64,000 nt of DNA from Aliidiomarina celeris (GTDB lineage: Bacteria; Pseudomonadota; Gammaproteobacteria; Enterobacterales; Alteromonadaceae). A program made the position numbers and the translations under genes. Location of the stretch: contig NZ_QMIL01000002.1 in assembly GCF_003316875.1 (NCBI RefSeq), forward strand, positions 372,001-436,000, written 5' to 3'. The notes beneath the pieces were generated by a model. The model was given only the letters and a program-made list of their open reading frames with translations, had not been told where the DNA came from and did no database searches. Shown here piece by piece: positions 1 through 9,116 of this stretch. Within the stretch, counting starts at the first letter, position 1, and each line of letters begins with the position of its first letter.

Positions 1-1
1 A

Positions 2-505
2 TTTCTTATGCTTATTTCACTCGGGCTCGACGGCATTGCATACTCGGTGGAAGCCTTGGTTGGGCAAGCAAAAGGGCAAAAACAGCTTGCCAACGCTCGT
101 AAGTGGATTGCAGCCGGTTTGCTTTGGTCGAGCCTGTTTGCGCTTGTCTATGCGTTGCTCTTCGCATTTGCCGGTACTTTTATTATTGGCCTCATTACCA
201 ATATTCCTTCGGTTCTTCGGGAGGCCAGTAGTTATTTGGGTTGGATTGTAGTTCTACCTTTGCTCGCGCATTGGAGCTATTTATACGACGGTGTGTTTAT
301 TGGCTTGTCGGCGAGCCGAGCAATGCGAAACACGATGCTGTTTGCAGGTGTTGGGGTCTTTTTTCCCGTATGGTGGTTAACCCAAGGGTGGGGCAACCAC
401 GGCTTATGGTTCTCGTTGTGCTGTTTTATGGCTGCTCGCGGTGTAGCACAAGCTTATCTTCTGTATTGGCGGCACTTACTCGAGCGGCGCTTTAGCCACG
501 CCTAG
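2..505 (+). CDS. dinF: DinF-family MATE efflux transporter, C-terminal part
   Basis: The reading frame is open to the left edge, so only the C-terminal part (about 168 codons) is visible. The motif DGIAYSVEALVGQAKG and the hydrophobic segments that follow are typical of the DinF branch of MATE multidrug/Na+ or H+ antiporters in the inner membrane. Roughly the last four or five membrane segments are present, ending in a short basic tail. In E. coli dinF lies directly downstream of lexA. Here lexA is about 9 kb away, beyond the cytochrome oxidase locus. The gene converges on the SCO gene with only 7 bases between the stops. Any promoter or SOS box lies outside the window. Confidence 0.85.
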   Translation, partial: FLMLISLGLDGIAYSVEALVGQAKGQKQLANARKWIAAGLLWSSLFALVYALLFAFAGTFIIGLITNIPSVLREASSYLGWIVVLPLLAHWSYLYDGVFIGLSASRAMRNTMLFAGVGVFFPVWWLTQGWGNHGLWFSLCCFMAARGVAQAYLLYWRHLLERRFSHA

Positions 506-512
506 CTGCTTG

Positions 513-1142
513 CTATCGATAAGCGCGGGCAATTTTTTGAAAGTCATTCACAAACAAGTTGGGCTCTATTGTGGTGTACTCACCGGGCCGATGAACGGGC
601 TGAAATATTGCGTGCTGGCGCCCTTCAGGATTCACCAAAACAATAGCGGCACTGTGCGCCACTTCATAAACCTCTTCGTCGGGCTCTGGAATAGAGTACA
701 TCATGCCAATGCTGGTTACGAAAGGATGCAACTCGGCATGCTCTGCGCGCACACCAATAAAGTCGTCGCCGAAAAAGTTTACATAGCGCGTTAACTGTTC
801 TAATCCATCGCGTTTCGGATCGACTGAAATCATCCATATTTTAATGGGGTAGTCGGTGCTGGCCGCTAACTCTTCATAGCGCGACTTCAGCAACGACATA
901 GTTGTAGGGCAAATGTCGGGGCAATAGGTGTAGCCGGTAAAAAGGAAGGTCCATTGCCCCTCTAAGCTTTTGAGGGTGGCCTCGGCTTCATGGGTGCTTT
1001 CTAACACAAACTCCGGCAGCGGGCGGCTGCTGTCGTAAATGCGCGCTGCTTCGAGCTGCGGCGGACGGTTAGTCATGTTCGAATACAGTGTTGCGCCGGC
1101 AACCGCTGCAAGAGCCAAAAAAATTACAAAAATAACGCGCAT
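513..1142 (-). CDS. SCO1/SenC-family copper chaperone for cytochrome c oxidase
   Basis: This 209-residue protein has an N-terminal membrane anchor (residues 1-20) and a thioredoxin-like domain. The SCO copper site is visible as Cys74 and Cys78 in YCPDICPT, with the distal His163 in VAHSAA. The family delivers copper to, or reduces, the CuA centre of oxidase subunit II on the periplasmic side. It is the last gene of the minus-strand assembly group surf1, SCO-like, ctaA, ctaB, SCO. Its ATG overlaps the ctaB stop codon by one base (TAATG), so translation is probably coupled. Confidence 0.93.
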   Translation of the reverse strand: MRVIFVIFLALAAVAGATLYSNMTNRPPQLEAARIYDSSRPLPEFVLESTHEAEATLKSLEGQWTFLFTGYTYCPDICPTTMSLLKSRYEELAASTDYPIKIWMISVDPKRDGLEQLTRYVNFFGDDFIGVRAEHAELHPFVTSIGMMYSIPEPDEEVYEVAHSAAIVLVNPEGRQHAIFQPVHRPGEYTTIEPNLFVNDFQKIARAYR

Positions 1143-2032
1143 TATGTAAACCCGTAATGATCAACTAAAAGTAAAACAAACAGAATCATAAGGTACCAAA
1201 TAGAGTATTTAAACATATTAAAGGCGGTGAATTTGTCGGCTTTATACTTTAACTTCCAGGCATAGCCTAAAAATCCAATATTCAAAGCGGTTACGCCCAC
1301 TAAGTACAAGAGCCCGCTCATACCAACTAAATAGGGCAGCACACAAACGGCTGTGAGTAACACGGTATACAGCAAAATACAGGTTTTGGTGAATTCAACG
1401 CCATGGGTAACCGGTAGCATGGGAATTTCAGCGCGCTCGTAATCTTTCGCGCGGTGCACCGCAAGCGCCCAGAAATGAGGCGGGGTCCAAGTGAAAACAA
1501 TCATCACCAACAACAGCGGGAAGGCATGAATTTCACCCGTAACGGCTGTCCATCCCAGCAGTGGCGGAGCTGCACCCGCAAGCCCGCCAATGACAATATT
1601 CTGCGGCGTGGCGCGCTTTAAGTACATGGTGTAAATAAATGCGTAGCCAACCAAGCTCGCGAGGGTGAGCAGCGCCGTTATACGGTTCACAAAGAGCTCA
1701 AGAATAATGTAGCCAAGCGCACCAATCAGTGCCGCAAACGCCAGTACCCTGCGGGGCGACAGCGCACCTGTCGGCAGCGGTCGCCGTAATGTGCGAGCCA
1801 TACGGGCGTCTATGTGCCGGTCAACAAGATGATTCACCGCCGCGGCAGAGCCGGACATGAGCCCTATGCCCACCATTGCGGGTAACAGAATATTAATGTC
1901 CACCCAAGTCGGCGTGGCTAAACACATTCCTACGAGCGCCGTAAGCAAGAGCAGGGCAACGACTCTGGGTTTTGTGAGTTCGAGGTATTCACGCCAAGTT
2001 GCGCGGCGCGTAAGGGTGATTGCATTAGCCAT
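1142..2032 (-). CDS. ctaB: Protoheme IX farnesyltransferase (heme O synthase)
   Basis: This 296-residue polytopic UbiA-superfamily prenyltransferase adds the farnesyl group to heme B to make heme O, the precursor of heme A for the oxidase encoded alongside. The prenyl-diphosphate/Mg2+ motif is visible as N67-HLV-D71-RHI-D75, and a second acidic loop (DYERAEIPM) lies near residue 200. About nine hydrophobic segments are present, and length is normal for CyoE/CtaB. The start overlaps the end of ctaA by 8 bases. Its position between ctaA and SCO supports the CtaB rather than the CyoE (bo3 operon) role. Confidence 0.96.
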   Translation of the reverse strand: MANAITLTRRATWREYLELTKPRVVALLLLTALVGMCLATPTWVDINILLPAMVGIGLMSGSAAAVNHLVDRHIDARMARTLRRPLPTGALSPRRVLAFAALIGALGYIILELFVNRITALLTLASLVGYAFIYTMYLKRATPQNIVIGGLAGAAPPLLGWTAVTGEIHAFPLLLVMIVFTWTPPHFWALAVHRAKDYERAEIPMLPVTHGVEFTKTCILLYTVLLTAVCVLPYLVGMSGLLYLVGVTALNIGFLGYAWKLKYKADKFTAFNMFKYSIWYLMILFVLLLVDHYGFT

Positions 2033-3035
2033 GAGTAGCCTCCTTGGCTGAAAGTTTTTTCAATGCGAAAACGAGTATCGCCATACTAACGAGTAATAAA
2101 GCACCAACTGCGTTATGTGCCACGGCAATCAGCAGTGGCAGGCTGAGTACTACGTTGAGTACACCTAGGGTAATTTGTAAAAATAACAGCGCGGTAAGCA
2201 CTGCCGCAGCACTTCGAAACCACCGGCTGCGCGCATTGCGCCAAAGTTGTGCGAGCAAAACCAACATGGCTCCGAGCACAACAATAGCGCCAATACGATG
2301 GCTAACATGCATGGTGAGTCGCTCGTCGTAGGTGTGTACGCCGAATTCATAGGTTTCTGCTTCAACCAAGCTAAAGGCCCCGGTGAAGTTGAGCCGTTCT
2401 GTCCAGTTACCTTGGCAAATCGGTAAATCGACACAAGCGAGCGCTGCGTAATTGGCCGCAACCCAGCCGCCGAGTGCAATTTGAATCAGTACGGCAATGA
2501 GTACCAACCACGCGAGCGGCAACAGTCGCTTTAAACCATAGTCCATTGCCGGTGGCACAAACTCACTTTCGCGTAAATAAAGCAGCGCAAGTAGGGTAAA
2601 GGTGGTGAAGCCGCCCAATAAATGCGCCATAACAATGGCCGGTTGCAACATCATGGTAACGGTCCACATACCAAGTGCAGCTTGAAAAATAATAAGTGCG
2701 CCTAAGCCGATAGGGTGCTTAAAGGGCTTGTTAAGCTCCGGTTGTTTGATTTTGCGCCGAATGGCAATAACGGTGATGGCAAAAATAAGTAGCCCCAAAA
2801 TACCTGCTGCATAACGATGAATCATTTCGTTCCATGCTTTGGCGTGGTCAATAGGCGCGTTCGGAAATGCCGACTCAGCCTGCAGCATACGATCTTCAGT
2901 AAGCGGTGGTTTGATAAATCCGTAACAGCCGGGCCAGTCTGGGCAACCTAAGCCAGCATCGGTTAAACGCGTGTATGCACCGAGCACAATCACGATAACC
3001 ACTAAGAATAACGAAATTTTTGTGATGTTTTTCAT
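2025..3035 (-). CDS. ctaA: Heme A synthase
   Basis: This 336-residue membrane protein of the COX15/CtaA family oxidises the methyl group of heme O to give heme A. The heme-ligand histidines fall in the expected places: His73 (MIHRYAAG), His138 (MAHLLGG), His246 (HVSHRIGA) and His307 (VAHNAVGA). Periplasmic cysteine pairs are at 31/37 and 201/207. About eight membrane segments can be traced, matching the family. It lies 11 bases downstream of the SCO-like gene and overlaps ctaB, consistent with one transcript for heme A synthesis. Confidence 0.96.
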   Translation of the reverse strand: MKNITKISLFLVVIVIVLGAYTRLTDAGLGCPDWPGCYGFIKPPLTEDRMLQAESAFPNAPIDHAKAWNEMIHRYAAGILGLLIFAITVIAIRRKIKQPELNKPFKHPIGLGALIIFQAALGMWTVTMMLQPAIVMAHLLGGFTTFTLLALLYLRESEFVPPAMDYGLKRLLPLAWLVLIAVLIQIALGGWVAANYAALACVDLPICQGNWTERLNFTGAFSLVEAETYEFGVHTYDERLTMHVSHRIGAIVVLGAMLVLLAQLWRNARSRWFRSAAAVLTALLFLQITLGVLNVVLSLPLLIAVAHNAVGALLLVSMAILVFALKKLSAKEATHG

Positions 3036-3046
3036 AACATTCTACC

Positions 3047-3619
3047 TCAGCCCACACGCGACATTTTTAGCATTTTCTTTAAGTCTGAGAGTAAGTCTCG
3101 GGCTTGCATAATAGTGGTTTGCCGGTCGCTACTGCCTTCGTACCACATCACCACGTTACCGAGCGGGTCGATAATCAGCAAGCTATTTGCGGGAATGTCG
3201 GCAAGCGCGTATACGGCCCCAGGCGCGGTAATGAATTGCAGCTGGCTGTCGCTTGGAACTTCAGGTAATACCAAGCGGTCGGCGGCCTGCAAACCTACGG
3301 GGGTAACCCTATTTTGCATTCGCCCGAGTGCATGATAAGACTGGCTTAATACATACAATGCATTTAAACAGGCGTCGTTGCATGAGGCGGGAACCACGGT
3401 TGCAATGCGCCATGTGTCTGGCAAACGGCTGTTTTCTTCGCTGCTCATTTCAATAGGTGGGTTAATAAGGTTGCCCTTATTTGACACGCCGGGAGTGTAC
3501 CAACCTAATGCCAGCACGAGCTGCGCAAGCACAAGGGGTAAAACGAAAATAGCGGCTACGGTAAGAAGTAATTTTCTATTTTTTCGTTGCTGTAACGCGG
3601 AATTTTGTTCAGGCGACAT
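3047..3619 (-). CDS. Membrane-anchored SCO/thioredoxin-like protein of the oxidase assembly operon
   Basis: This 190-residue protein has one membrane segment (about residues 17-39) and a periplasmic domain. I do not recognise a named family with certainty. The domain reads like a degenerate SCO/thioredoxin fold: a beta strand (WRIATVVPA), then Cys80-N-D-A-Cys84, then a helix and an ALG turn, with IIDPLGNVVMWY near the C-terminus, where SCO proteins carry a similar strand. The CxxxC spacing equals the SCO copper motif. The usual distal histidine is not evident. It lies 2 bases downstream of surf1 and 11 bases upstream of ctaA, so a role in copper or thiol handling during oxidase assembly is a reasonable inference. 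Confidence 0.8.
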   Translation of the reverse strand: MSPEQNSALQQRKNRKLLLTVAAIFVLPLVLAQLVLALGWYTPGVSNKGNLINPPIEMSSEENSRLPDTWRIATVVPASCNDACLNALYVLSQSYHALGRMQNRVTPVGLQAADRLVLPEVPSDSQLQFITAPGAVYALADIPANSLLIIDPLGNVVMWYEGSSDRQTTIMQARDLLSDLKKMLKMSRVG

Positions 3620-3621
3620 CT

Positions 3622-4395
3622 TTATGCCTCCTCTGCTTGAACGACAGGCTTACGTTTCGCTGCAGCCACTAAAAATACAACTGCGGCTGCCAGTGCTAAT
3701 CCGAACCATTGCACCGCGTAGGCGTAATGCCGGTGCGGCTCCATCGACACTATGGGCCAGTCGCGAACGTAAGCGTTGTTATTGTTATAAAATGGAGTTC
3801 CCGACTCGACGCGCCACATAAAGGGCGCTAATTCGCTTTCAATATGTGCTTGCATTACCGCAAGTTCAGGGTACTGAATGCGTGCCGGCCATTGTTGGGA
3901 AACGTGTTGTTGTTGGAGTAAAAACGGCTGTTGTGGCAAGTGCACACGACCGGCCAGATTTGCACTTGCGGGTATGTGAAGCTGTGGGTTTTCGCTGCGG
4001 TTCGGTGGCGCCGGAATCCAGCCAAGGTTAACCGGTATCCATAAGGCGGCTCGGTTAGTCGTGTTACTCAGTTGCGCTAAGGCCACTACGTGATAACCCA
4101 CCCGGCCTTCGTGAATTTGATTTTCCACCAGAAAGTAGCGATCTTGCGCAAAGGTTACATGCGCGCGAATGCGTTCGTCGGGTTTATCCTGAAGCGTAGG
4201 CAGTTGCGATTCCGTAATTTCGTTAATGGCAACTTCCGACGCAAGCTGGTGCTGCGTGAGCATGCGCTGTTTTTCTTGGCCCCGTTCAATTTGCCAGACT
4301 CCAAGCTTGATCATTAACCCAATCGCAAGCAAAGTAGCAATAAGGGCGAACGGATTCAGCCGAAAATCAAAAGAACCAATGCGAAGGACAGCCAT
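3622..4395 (-). CDS. SURF1-family cytochrome oxidase assembly protein
   Basis: This 257-residue protein has the SURF1 layout: an N-terminal membrane helix (about 13-31), a large periplasmic domain, and a second helix near the C-terminus (about 222-245). Family marks are the LGVWQIERGQEK segment after the first helix, the GRVGYHVVALAQL strand and the HRHYAYAVQWFGLALA end. SURF1 proteins help insert or hand over heme A to oxidase subunit I. The gene starts only 21 bases from the divergent gene at 4417, and is followed 2 bases later by the SCO-like gene. Confidence 0.93.
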   Translation of the reverse strand: MAVLRIGSFDFRLNPFALIATLLAIGLMIKLGVWQIERGQEKQRMLTQHQLASEVAINEITESQLPTLQDKPDERIRAHVTFAQDRYFLVENQIHEGRVGYHVVALAQLSNTTNRAALWIPVNLGWIPAPPNRSENPQLHIPASANLAGRVHLPQQPFLLQQQHVSQQWPARIQYPELAVMQAHIESELAPFMWRVESGTPFYNNNNAYVRDWPIVSMEPHRHYAYAVQWFGLALAAAVVFLVAAAKRKPVVQAEEA

Positions 4396-4416
4396 AACAA
4401 CCTTTGAGGATACATC

Positions 4417-4638
4417 GTGCTTATTATTATTTTAAAAGTGCTTTTAGTTGCACTACTGCTTTATGTGATTACCAACTTGTTCCGTGGCCTGTTTGCCGTA
4501 TTGCGGAACGAAGAAGGTCGACCGTCTATGTCTCACTATATTGGCAAACGCGTGTTGTTCTCAGTGCTGGTAATTCTATTAATTATCATTGCATTGAGTA
4601 CCGGCGTTATTGAGCCAAACCCGCGCCCCTATCCGTAG
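4417..4638 (+). CDS. Small twin-transmembrane protein, DUF2909 type
   Basis: This 73-residue protein has two hydrophobic helices (about 3-22 and 45-63) joined by a polar loop with RNEEGRPSMSHYIGKRV. That pattern fits the DUF2909 'twin transmembrane' family often found beside SURF1 and ctaE. The start is GTG, chosen because GAGGA lies 6 bases upstream and no better start exists. It is transcribed against the oxidase genes, between ctaE and surf1, and its stop lies inside its own terminator. Function is unknown; linkage suggests a part in oxidase assembly or a stabilising small subunit. Confidence 0.85.
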   Translation: MLIIILKVLLVALLLYVITNLFRGLFAVLRNEEGRPSMSHYIGKRVLFSVLVILLIIIALSTGVIEPNPRPYP

Positions 4639-4652
4639 GGGCACGGTTTTTT
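4621..4652 (+). terminator. Rho-independent terminator of the DUF2909-type gene
   Basis: The stem pairs 4621-4631 with 4636-4646 (one C/A mismatch), with loop TCCG, followed by six T at 4647-4652. It overlaps the stop codon at 4636-4638. There is no T-run on the other strand, so it stops only the plus-strand transcript. Confidence 0.85.
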
Positions 4653-4653
4653 C

Positions 4654-5541
4654 TTAAAGTATGTAAACAAATACAAACAAGCAAATCCATACCACGTCAA
4701 CAAAGTGCCAATACCAAGACGACGCTGCAAACGCGAATTGGTTATCTTTGTCGAAGTGCCCCGCAAATACGCGGAAGGCCATGATAGTCAGCATTACCGC
4801 CCCGAGGGTAACGTGTAAGCCGTGGAAGCCGGTCAGTAAGAAGAAGGTATTGCCGTAAATACCCGACTGTAGCGTGAGGCCTAGATCACGATACGCATGC
4901 ACATACTCATACCCCTGTAACGCGAGGAAGGTAAAACCGAGTACCAAGGTGATAATAAGCCAAAGTTTTAACTTACCGCGGTTTCCCTGCTCGAGTGCTA
5001 CATGAGCAATGTGCAGGGTAACCGAAGACACCACCAAAATAGCCGTATTAATGAGCGGTAGCCCAAGCCAGCCCATGGCCTGCGTAGTCGTGCCGTCTGG
5101 GGTAGTGGTTAATGGCCAAATTGCTTCGAAGGTCGGCCATAGAACTTCGGCGGTCATGGCATTATTGCTCGCGCCGCCAAGCCATGGCACTGCGATCATT
5201 CGTGCGTAGAACAGTGCTCCGAAGAATGCCAAAAAGAACATCACTTCCGAGAAAATAAACCACAGCATGCCTTGTTTATACGACTCACCCAATTGGGCGT
5301 TATAAAGCCCTGAGCGTGACTCGTTAATTTGGTCGCGGAACCAACCAAATAGCATGACAAATAATACGAATAAACCTGCACCGAGCACATAGTGCCCAAA
5401 GCCCTTGGTTTCGTTCGAGTATTCAATGGTGTAGTGGCCAGCGCCAAACGCAATGAGGCCAAGCGCGAGAGCGCCAATAATGGGCCATATACTTTGGTCT
5501 GGAACATAATATTTCGTTGAATTATGGTGTTCAGTGCTCAT
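4654..5541 (-). CDS. ctaE: Cytochrome c oxidase subunit III
   Basis: This 295-residue polytopic protein belongs to the COX3 family, with seven predicted membrane helices. Typical signatures are the FSEVMFFLAFFGALFYAR helix, GFHGLHVTLGA and the C-terminal SSWYWHFVDVVWICLFVFVYI. Subunit III stabilises the oxidase core and does not bind metals. It ends the structural block ctaC-ctaD-ctaG-ctaE, with the ctaG stop 9 bases upstream. The convergent small gene at 4417-4638 follows. Confidence 0.97.
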   Translation of the reverse strand: MSTEHHNSTKYYVPDQSIWPIIGALALGLIAFGAGHYTIEYSNETKGFGHYVLGAGLFVLFVMLFGWFRDQINESRSGLYNAQLGESYKQGMLWFIFSEVMFFLAFFGALFYARMIAVPWLGGASNNAMTAEVLWPTFEAIWPLTTTPDGTTTQAMGWLGLPLINTAILVVSSVTLHIAHVALEQGNRGKLKLWLIITLVLGFTFLALQGYEYVHAYRDLGLTLQSGIYGNTFFLLTGFHGLHVTLGAVMLTIMAFRVFAGHFDKDNQFAFAASSWYWHFVDVVWICLFVFVYIL

Positions 5542-5550
5542 AGATATTCC

Positions 5551-6126
5551 TTACTCCGAACGGCTGGCGGTTTGAGAACGACCCTGAATTTGGTCGGTTA
5601 TGTCATACATTACGTACGACAGCGTGAGGCGACGGATATCATCGGGTAAGTCTGGGTCCAAATAGAATCGCATCGGCATTACGGCTTTCTCATTCGCCGC
5701 CAAAGGTTGTTGTTCGAAACAAAAACATTCAGTTTTATTTAAGTAAAGTGTCGCCGTGCCCGGAGATACAGAGGGCAGAGCTTGAGCAACACGAGCGTCG
5801 TTCATGTGGTTTTCCACGAGGAAATTCACCACCTTTATCTCACCTGGATGCATGGTGACCGACTGTACCTCGGGTCGAAACGACCATGGCGCCCCGCGCC
5901 CAGTACGCGTGGTAAATTCCACGGTAACGGTTCGCGAAGTATCGATCAGCATACCTTCACTCGCAACAGAAGCTGTGTTGTCTGTACGACCGTTAAAGCC
6001 AGTCAACTCACAGAACTTCTCGTAGAGTGGTACCAGTGCAAAACCAAAGGCGAACATGATGACCACCGAAGCAAGGAGCTTGGTAATAATACTGCTATGG
6101 TCAGTTTGCTTGTGCTGCTCGCTCAT
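5551..6126 (-). CDS. ctaG: Cytochrome c oxidase assembly protein CtaG/Cox11
   Basis: This 191-residue membrane-anchored Cox11-type copper chaperone inserts CuB into oxidase subunit I. The N-terminal helix spans about residues 15-33. The copper-binding CFCF motif (in TECFCFEQQPL) and the acidic/proline MRFYLDPDLP segment near the C-terminus are both present. Placement between ctaD and ctaE, with a gap of two bases to the ctaD stop, is the usual proteobacterial arrangement. Confidence 0.96.
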   Translation of the reverse strand: MSEQHKQTDHSSIITKLLASVVIMFAFGFALVPLYEKFCELTGFNGRTDNTASVASEGMLIDTSRTVTVEFTTRTGRGAPWSFRPEVQSVTMHPGEIKVVNFLVENHMNDARVAQALPSVSPGTATLYLNKTECFCFEQQPLAANEKAVMPMRFYLDPDLPDDIRRLTLSYVMYDITDQIQGRSQTASRSE

Positions 6127-6128
6127 GG

Positions 6129-7724
6129 CTACTTCACCTCTGGTGGGGTGTCAAACGTATGATAAGGTGCAGGTGACGGAACCGTCCATTCGAGCCCTTC
6201 CGCGCCTTCCCAAGGTTTGGCAGGTGCTTTTTCGCCTTTCTTCATGGCGCACTTTAGAACTACGGCAAGGAAGATAAGCTGGGAGAACCCGAACAAGAAG
6301 CCACCAACACTCACTATGGCGTTGATATCGGCAAACTGCAGCGCGTAGTCTGGATAACGCCGCGGCATGCCGGCCAAGCCAACAAAGTGCATAGGGAAGA
6401 ACAGAATGTTCACCGACACTAAGGAGCACCAGAAATGCAGTTTACCTAAAGCTTCGTCGTACATAACGCCCGACCATTTGGGCAGCCAATAATAAGCTGC
6501 GGCCATAATGGAGAACACCGCACCACTTACCAGTACATAGTGGAAGTGAGCCACCACGAAATAGGTGTCGTGGTATTGGTAATCAACAGGAGTGATGGCC
6601 AACATAATGCCAGACAAGCCGCCAATGGTGAACAACACTACAAACGCTAAGGCAAAGAGCATAGGCGTTTCGAAGGTCATAGCACCGCGCCACATCGTGC
6701 TCACCCAGTTAAACACCTTCACGCCTGTCGGCACGGCAATGAGCATGGTCATGTACATGAAGAACAACGACGCAAAGGTGGGCATCCCAGTGGTAAACAT
6801 GTGATGTGCCCATACCAAGAACGACAAGCCTGCAATGGAGGCCGTGGCATACACCATGGAGGCGTAACCAAACAACGGCTTACGAGCAAAGGCTGGAATA
6901 ATGGCCGACACGATGCCGAACGACGGCAAGATCATGATGTACACTTCTGGGTGCCCAAAGAACCAGAACAAATGCTGGAACAGTACGGGATCGCCGCCGC
7001 CAGCGGCATTGAAGAAGGAAGTGCCAAAGAACTTGTCGGTGAGGACCATGGTCACCACACCCGCCAGCACTGGCATTACCGCAATAAGCAAGAACGCGGT
7101 AATAAACCAAGTCCATACGAACAGCGGCATTTTCATGTAGGTCATGCCTGGGGCGCGCATATTCATAATGGTTACGATAACGTTAATCGCTCCCATAATA
7201 GAACTCATCCCCATAATGTGCATAGCGAACACGAACAAGGCGGTGGAGTCGCCACTGTAGGTGGTTGACAACGGTGCATAGAAGGTCCAACCGAAGGCTG
7301 GCCCGCCGCCCGGAACAAACATAGACGACAGCATGATCAAGAAGGCAACGGGGAGTATCCAGAAGCTCCAGTTGTTCATGCGCGGTAAGGCCATGTCGGG
7401 TGCACCGATCATGAGCGGCACCATCCAGTTCGCAAGCCCGGTAAAGGCCGGCATAACAGCACCGAACACCATTATAACGCCGTGCATGGTTGTCATTTGG
7501 TTAAAGAAATGGGGGTCGATAACTTGCATACCCGGTTGGAACAATTCCATCCGAATAACAAGCGCAAAAGAACCGCCCAAGAAGAACATAATAAAACTGA
7601 ACCACAAATAGAGCGTGCCTATGTCTTTGTGGTTCGTGGTAAATAGCCAGCGCTTAATGCCGGTGGGCTTATGGTCATGATGCTCATCGTGGGCATCATG
7701 TGAATCAGCAACTACGGTACTCAT
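6129..7724 (-). CDS. ctaD: Cytochrome c oxidase subunit I
   Basis: This 531-residue, 12-helix heme-copper oxidase core subunit holds heme a and the heme a3/CuB site, where oxygen is reduced. Visible ligands are His81 (low-spin heme), His258 and Tyr262 in GHPEVY (CuB and the cross-linked tyrosine), His307/His308 (CuB), and His393/His395 in VAHFHYVL. The GHPEVY glutamate-type K/D-channel pattern marks it as an A-family aa3-type enzyme. The N-terminus carries a His/Asp-rich stretch before the first helix. It lies 11 bases downstream of ctaC. Confidence 0.98.
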   Translation of the reverse strand: MSTVVADSHDAHDEHHDHKPTGIKRWLFTTNHKDIGTLYLWFSFIMFFLGGSFALVIRMELFQPGMQVIDPHFFNQMTTMHGVIMVFGAVMPAFTGLANWMVPLMIGAPDMALPRMNNWSFWILPVAFLIMLSSMFVPGGGPAFGWTFYAPLSTTYSGDSTALFVFAMHIMGMSSIMGAINVIVTIMNMRAPGMTYMKMPLFVWTWFITAFLLIAVMPVLAGVVTMVLTDKFFGTSFFNAAGGGDPVLFQHLFWFFGHPEVYIMILPSFGIVSAIIPAFARKPLFGYASMVYATASIAGLSFLVWAHHMFTTGMPTFASLFFMYMTMLIAVPTGVKVFNWVSTMWRGAMTFETPMLFALAFVVLFTIGGLSGIMLAITPVDYQYHDTYFVVAHFHYVLVSGAVFSIMAAAYYWLPKWSGVMYDEALGKLHFWCSLVSVNILFFPMHFVGLAGMPRRYPDYALQFADINAIVSVGGFLFGFSQLIFLAVVLKCAMKKGEKAPAKPWEGAEGLEWTVPSPAPYHTFDTPPEVK

Positions 7725-7735
7725 AGCCTAGTCTC

Positions 7736-8878
7736 CTATTGATTGCCCTGGATGAAATTGTGAATGTCGGCGGGTTGTACGCGGTCGCCTGTATTATTGC
7801 CCCACGCATTACGCTCGTAGGTAATCACAGCGGCCAGTTCACTCATTGACAAGGAGGCGCGGAACGACTGCATGGCCGTCCCTGCAGAACCATTCACTAC
7901 AATATCAATGTGAGCGTTACGATCGCCAACAGAAACACCTTCACCCACAAGCCCCGGGAACACGCCCGGAATACCGCGGCCATTCGGCTGATGACAAGCT
8001 GCGCATTGTGACAAGTATATGTTCTGACCGAGCTCCATTAGCTCGTCCATGCTCATTTCCATGTCGAGCAAGCGCTCCTCTTCGGCGCGGCGCTCTGCAA
8101 TACGCGATTCTTCTTCTTGAATCCACGCGTCGAACTCAGCCGGTTTTTTTGCAATCACCACAATAGGCATAAATGCGTGGCCTTGACCGCACAATTCAGC
8201 ACAAACGCCCCGATAAATGCCCGGTTCGTTTACCCGAGTCCACGTTTCATTGATATACCCTGGGTTCGCGTCTTTTTTAATGGCGAACTCAGGTACCCAC
8301 CAGGAGTGAATTACGTCGTCTGAAGTAATTAAGAAGCGCACTTTGCGGTCGGTTGGAATAACCAGCGCGCGGTCAACCTCGAGCAAGTAGTTCTCGCCTT
8401 TGGGTAGGCGCCCATAGGTTTGTTCATTTTGGGTAGCGAGAATACTTTGAAACTCTACGTCGTAATCTAAGTAGTTATAATGCCACCGCCATTGCGACCC
8501 GGTAACTACAATACTGAGCTCTGAGTCGTCAGTGTTGTCTAGCTCTAAGAGGGTAAGGGTGGCGGGAACCGCCATACCAATAAGAATTAAAAATGGAATT
8601 ACAGTCCATGCAATTTCGACCTTCACGTTGTCATGGAAGGTGGCGGGTGTAACCCCACGTGACTTTCTATGACGAAGGATCGACCAAAACATGATACCGA
8701 ATACAAGGACACCAATAACCACGCAAATATAGAAAACCAGCATGTGTAGGTCATACACCGTTTGGCTCATATCGGTAGCACCGGATGTCATGTTTAATCG
8801 AAGTTCATTTGCTAAAGTAGCGGGTGTTAGAAATAGCCCAACCATAGCAGTGAACCAACGCGTTAGCCTCGCTTTCAC
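7736..8878 (-). CDS. ctaC: Cytochrome c oxidase subunit II fused to a cytochrome c domain (caa3 type)
   Basis: This 380-residue protein has a signal peptide (about 1-23), two membrane helices (about 43-65 and 88-110) and a periplasmic cupredoxin domain. The CuA ligands are His191, Cys226, Cys230, His234 and Met237. A Glu/Arg-rich linker (about 255-275) leads to a C-terminal cytochrome c domain with the heme motif CAACH at 292-296 and a later Met for axial ligation. The heme domain feeds electrons directly into CuA. The start is GTG, with AGAGGAG seven bases upstream. It is the first gene of the structural block. Confidence 0.96.
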   Translation of the reverse strand: MKARLTRWFTAMVGLFLTPATLANELRLNMTSGATDMSQTVYDLHMLVFYICVVIGVLVFGIMFWSILRHRKSRGVTPATFHDNVKVEIAWTVIPFLILIGMAVPATLTLLELDNTDDSELSIVVTGSQWRWHYNYLDYDVEFQSILATQNEQTYGRLPKGENYLLEVDRALVIPTDRKVRFLITSDDVIHSWWVPEFAIKKDANPGYINETWTRVNEPGIYRGVCAELCGQGHAFMPIVVIAKKPAEFDAWIQEEESRIAERRAEEERLLDMEMSMDELMELGQNIYLSQCAACHQPNGRGIPGVFPGLVGEGVSVGDRNAHIDIVVNGSAGTAMQSFRASLSMSELAAVITYERNAWGNNTGDRVQPADIHNFIQGNQ

Positions 8879-9116
8879 TCGACATCTCCTCTTATTCCTC
8901 GCGCATTTCGATAGCCTCGGGGCGGCTCAAAACGCATGAAGAACAAAGAGGTAGGCAGGTACTGGAACAACTTTCCCCTGAAATCTCAGCCCTTGCTGCA
9001 CTCTTTGTTGTTATTTTTATAGTCCGCTTAGAACGGATGATTATTGTTTTAGTTTAGATACCACAGGAGTGGCACTTTTTAAGTCAGCAAGAACAAAATA
9101 ACACCAAAGATGTTAA

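Noticed and set aside
8879-9116. Search for the oxidase operon promoter in the ctaC leader
   Set aside because: TATAAA-like tracts exist on the minus strand near 9015-9020, but none has an acceptable -35 at 16-18 bases. I did not annotate one.
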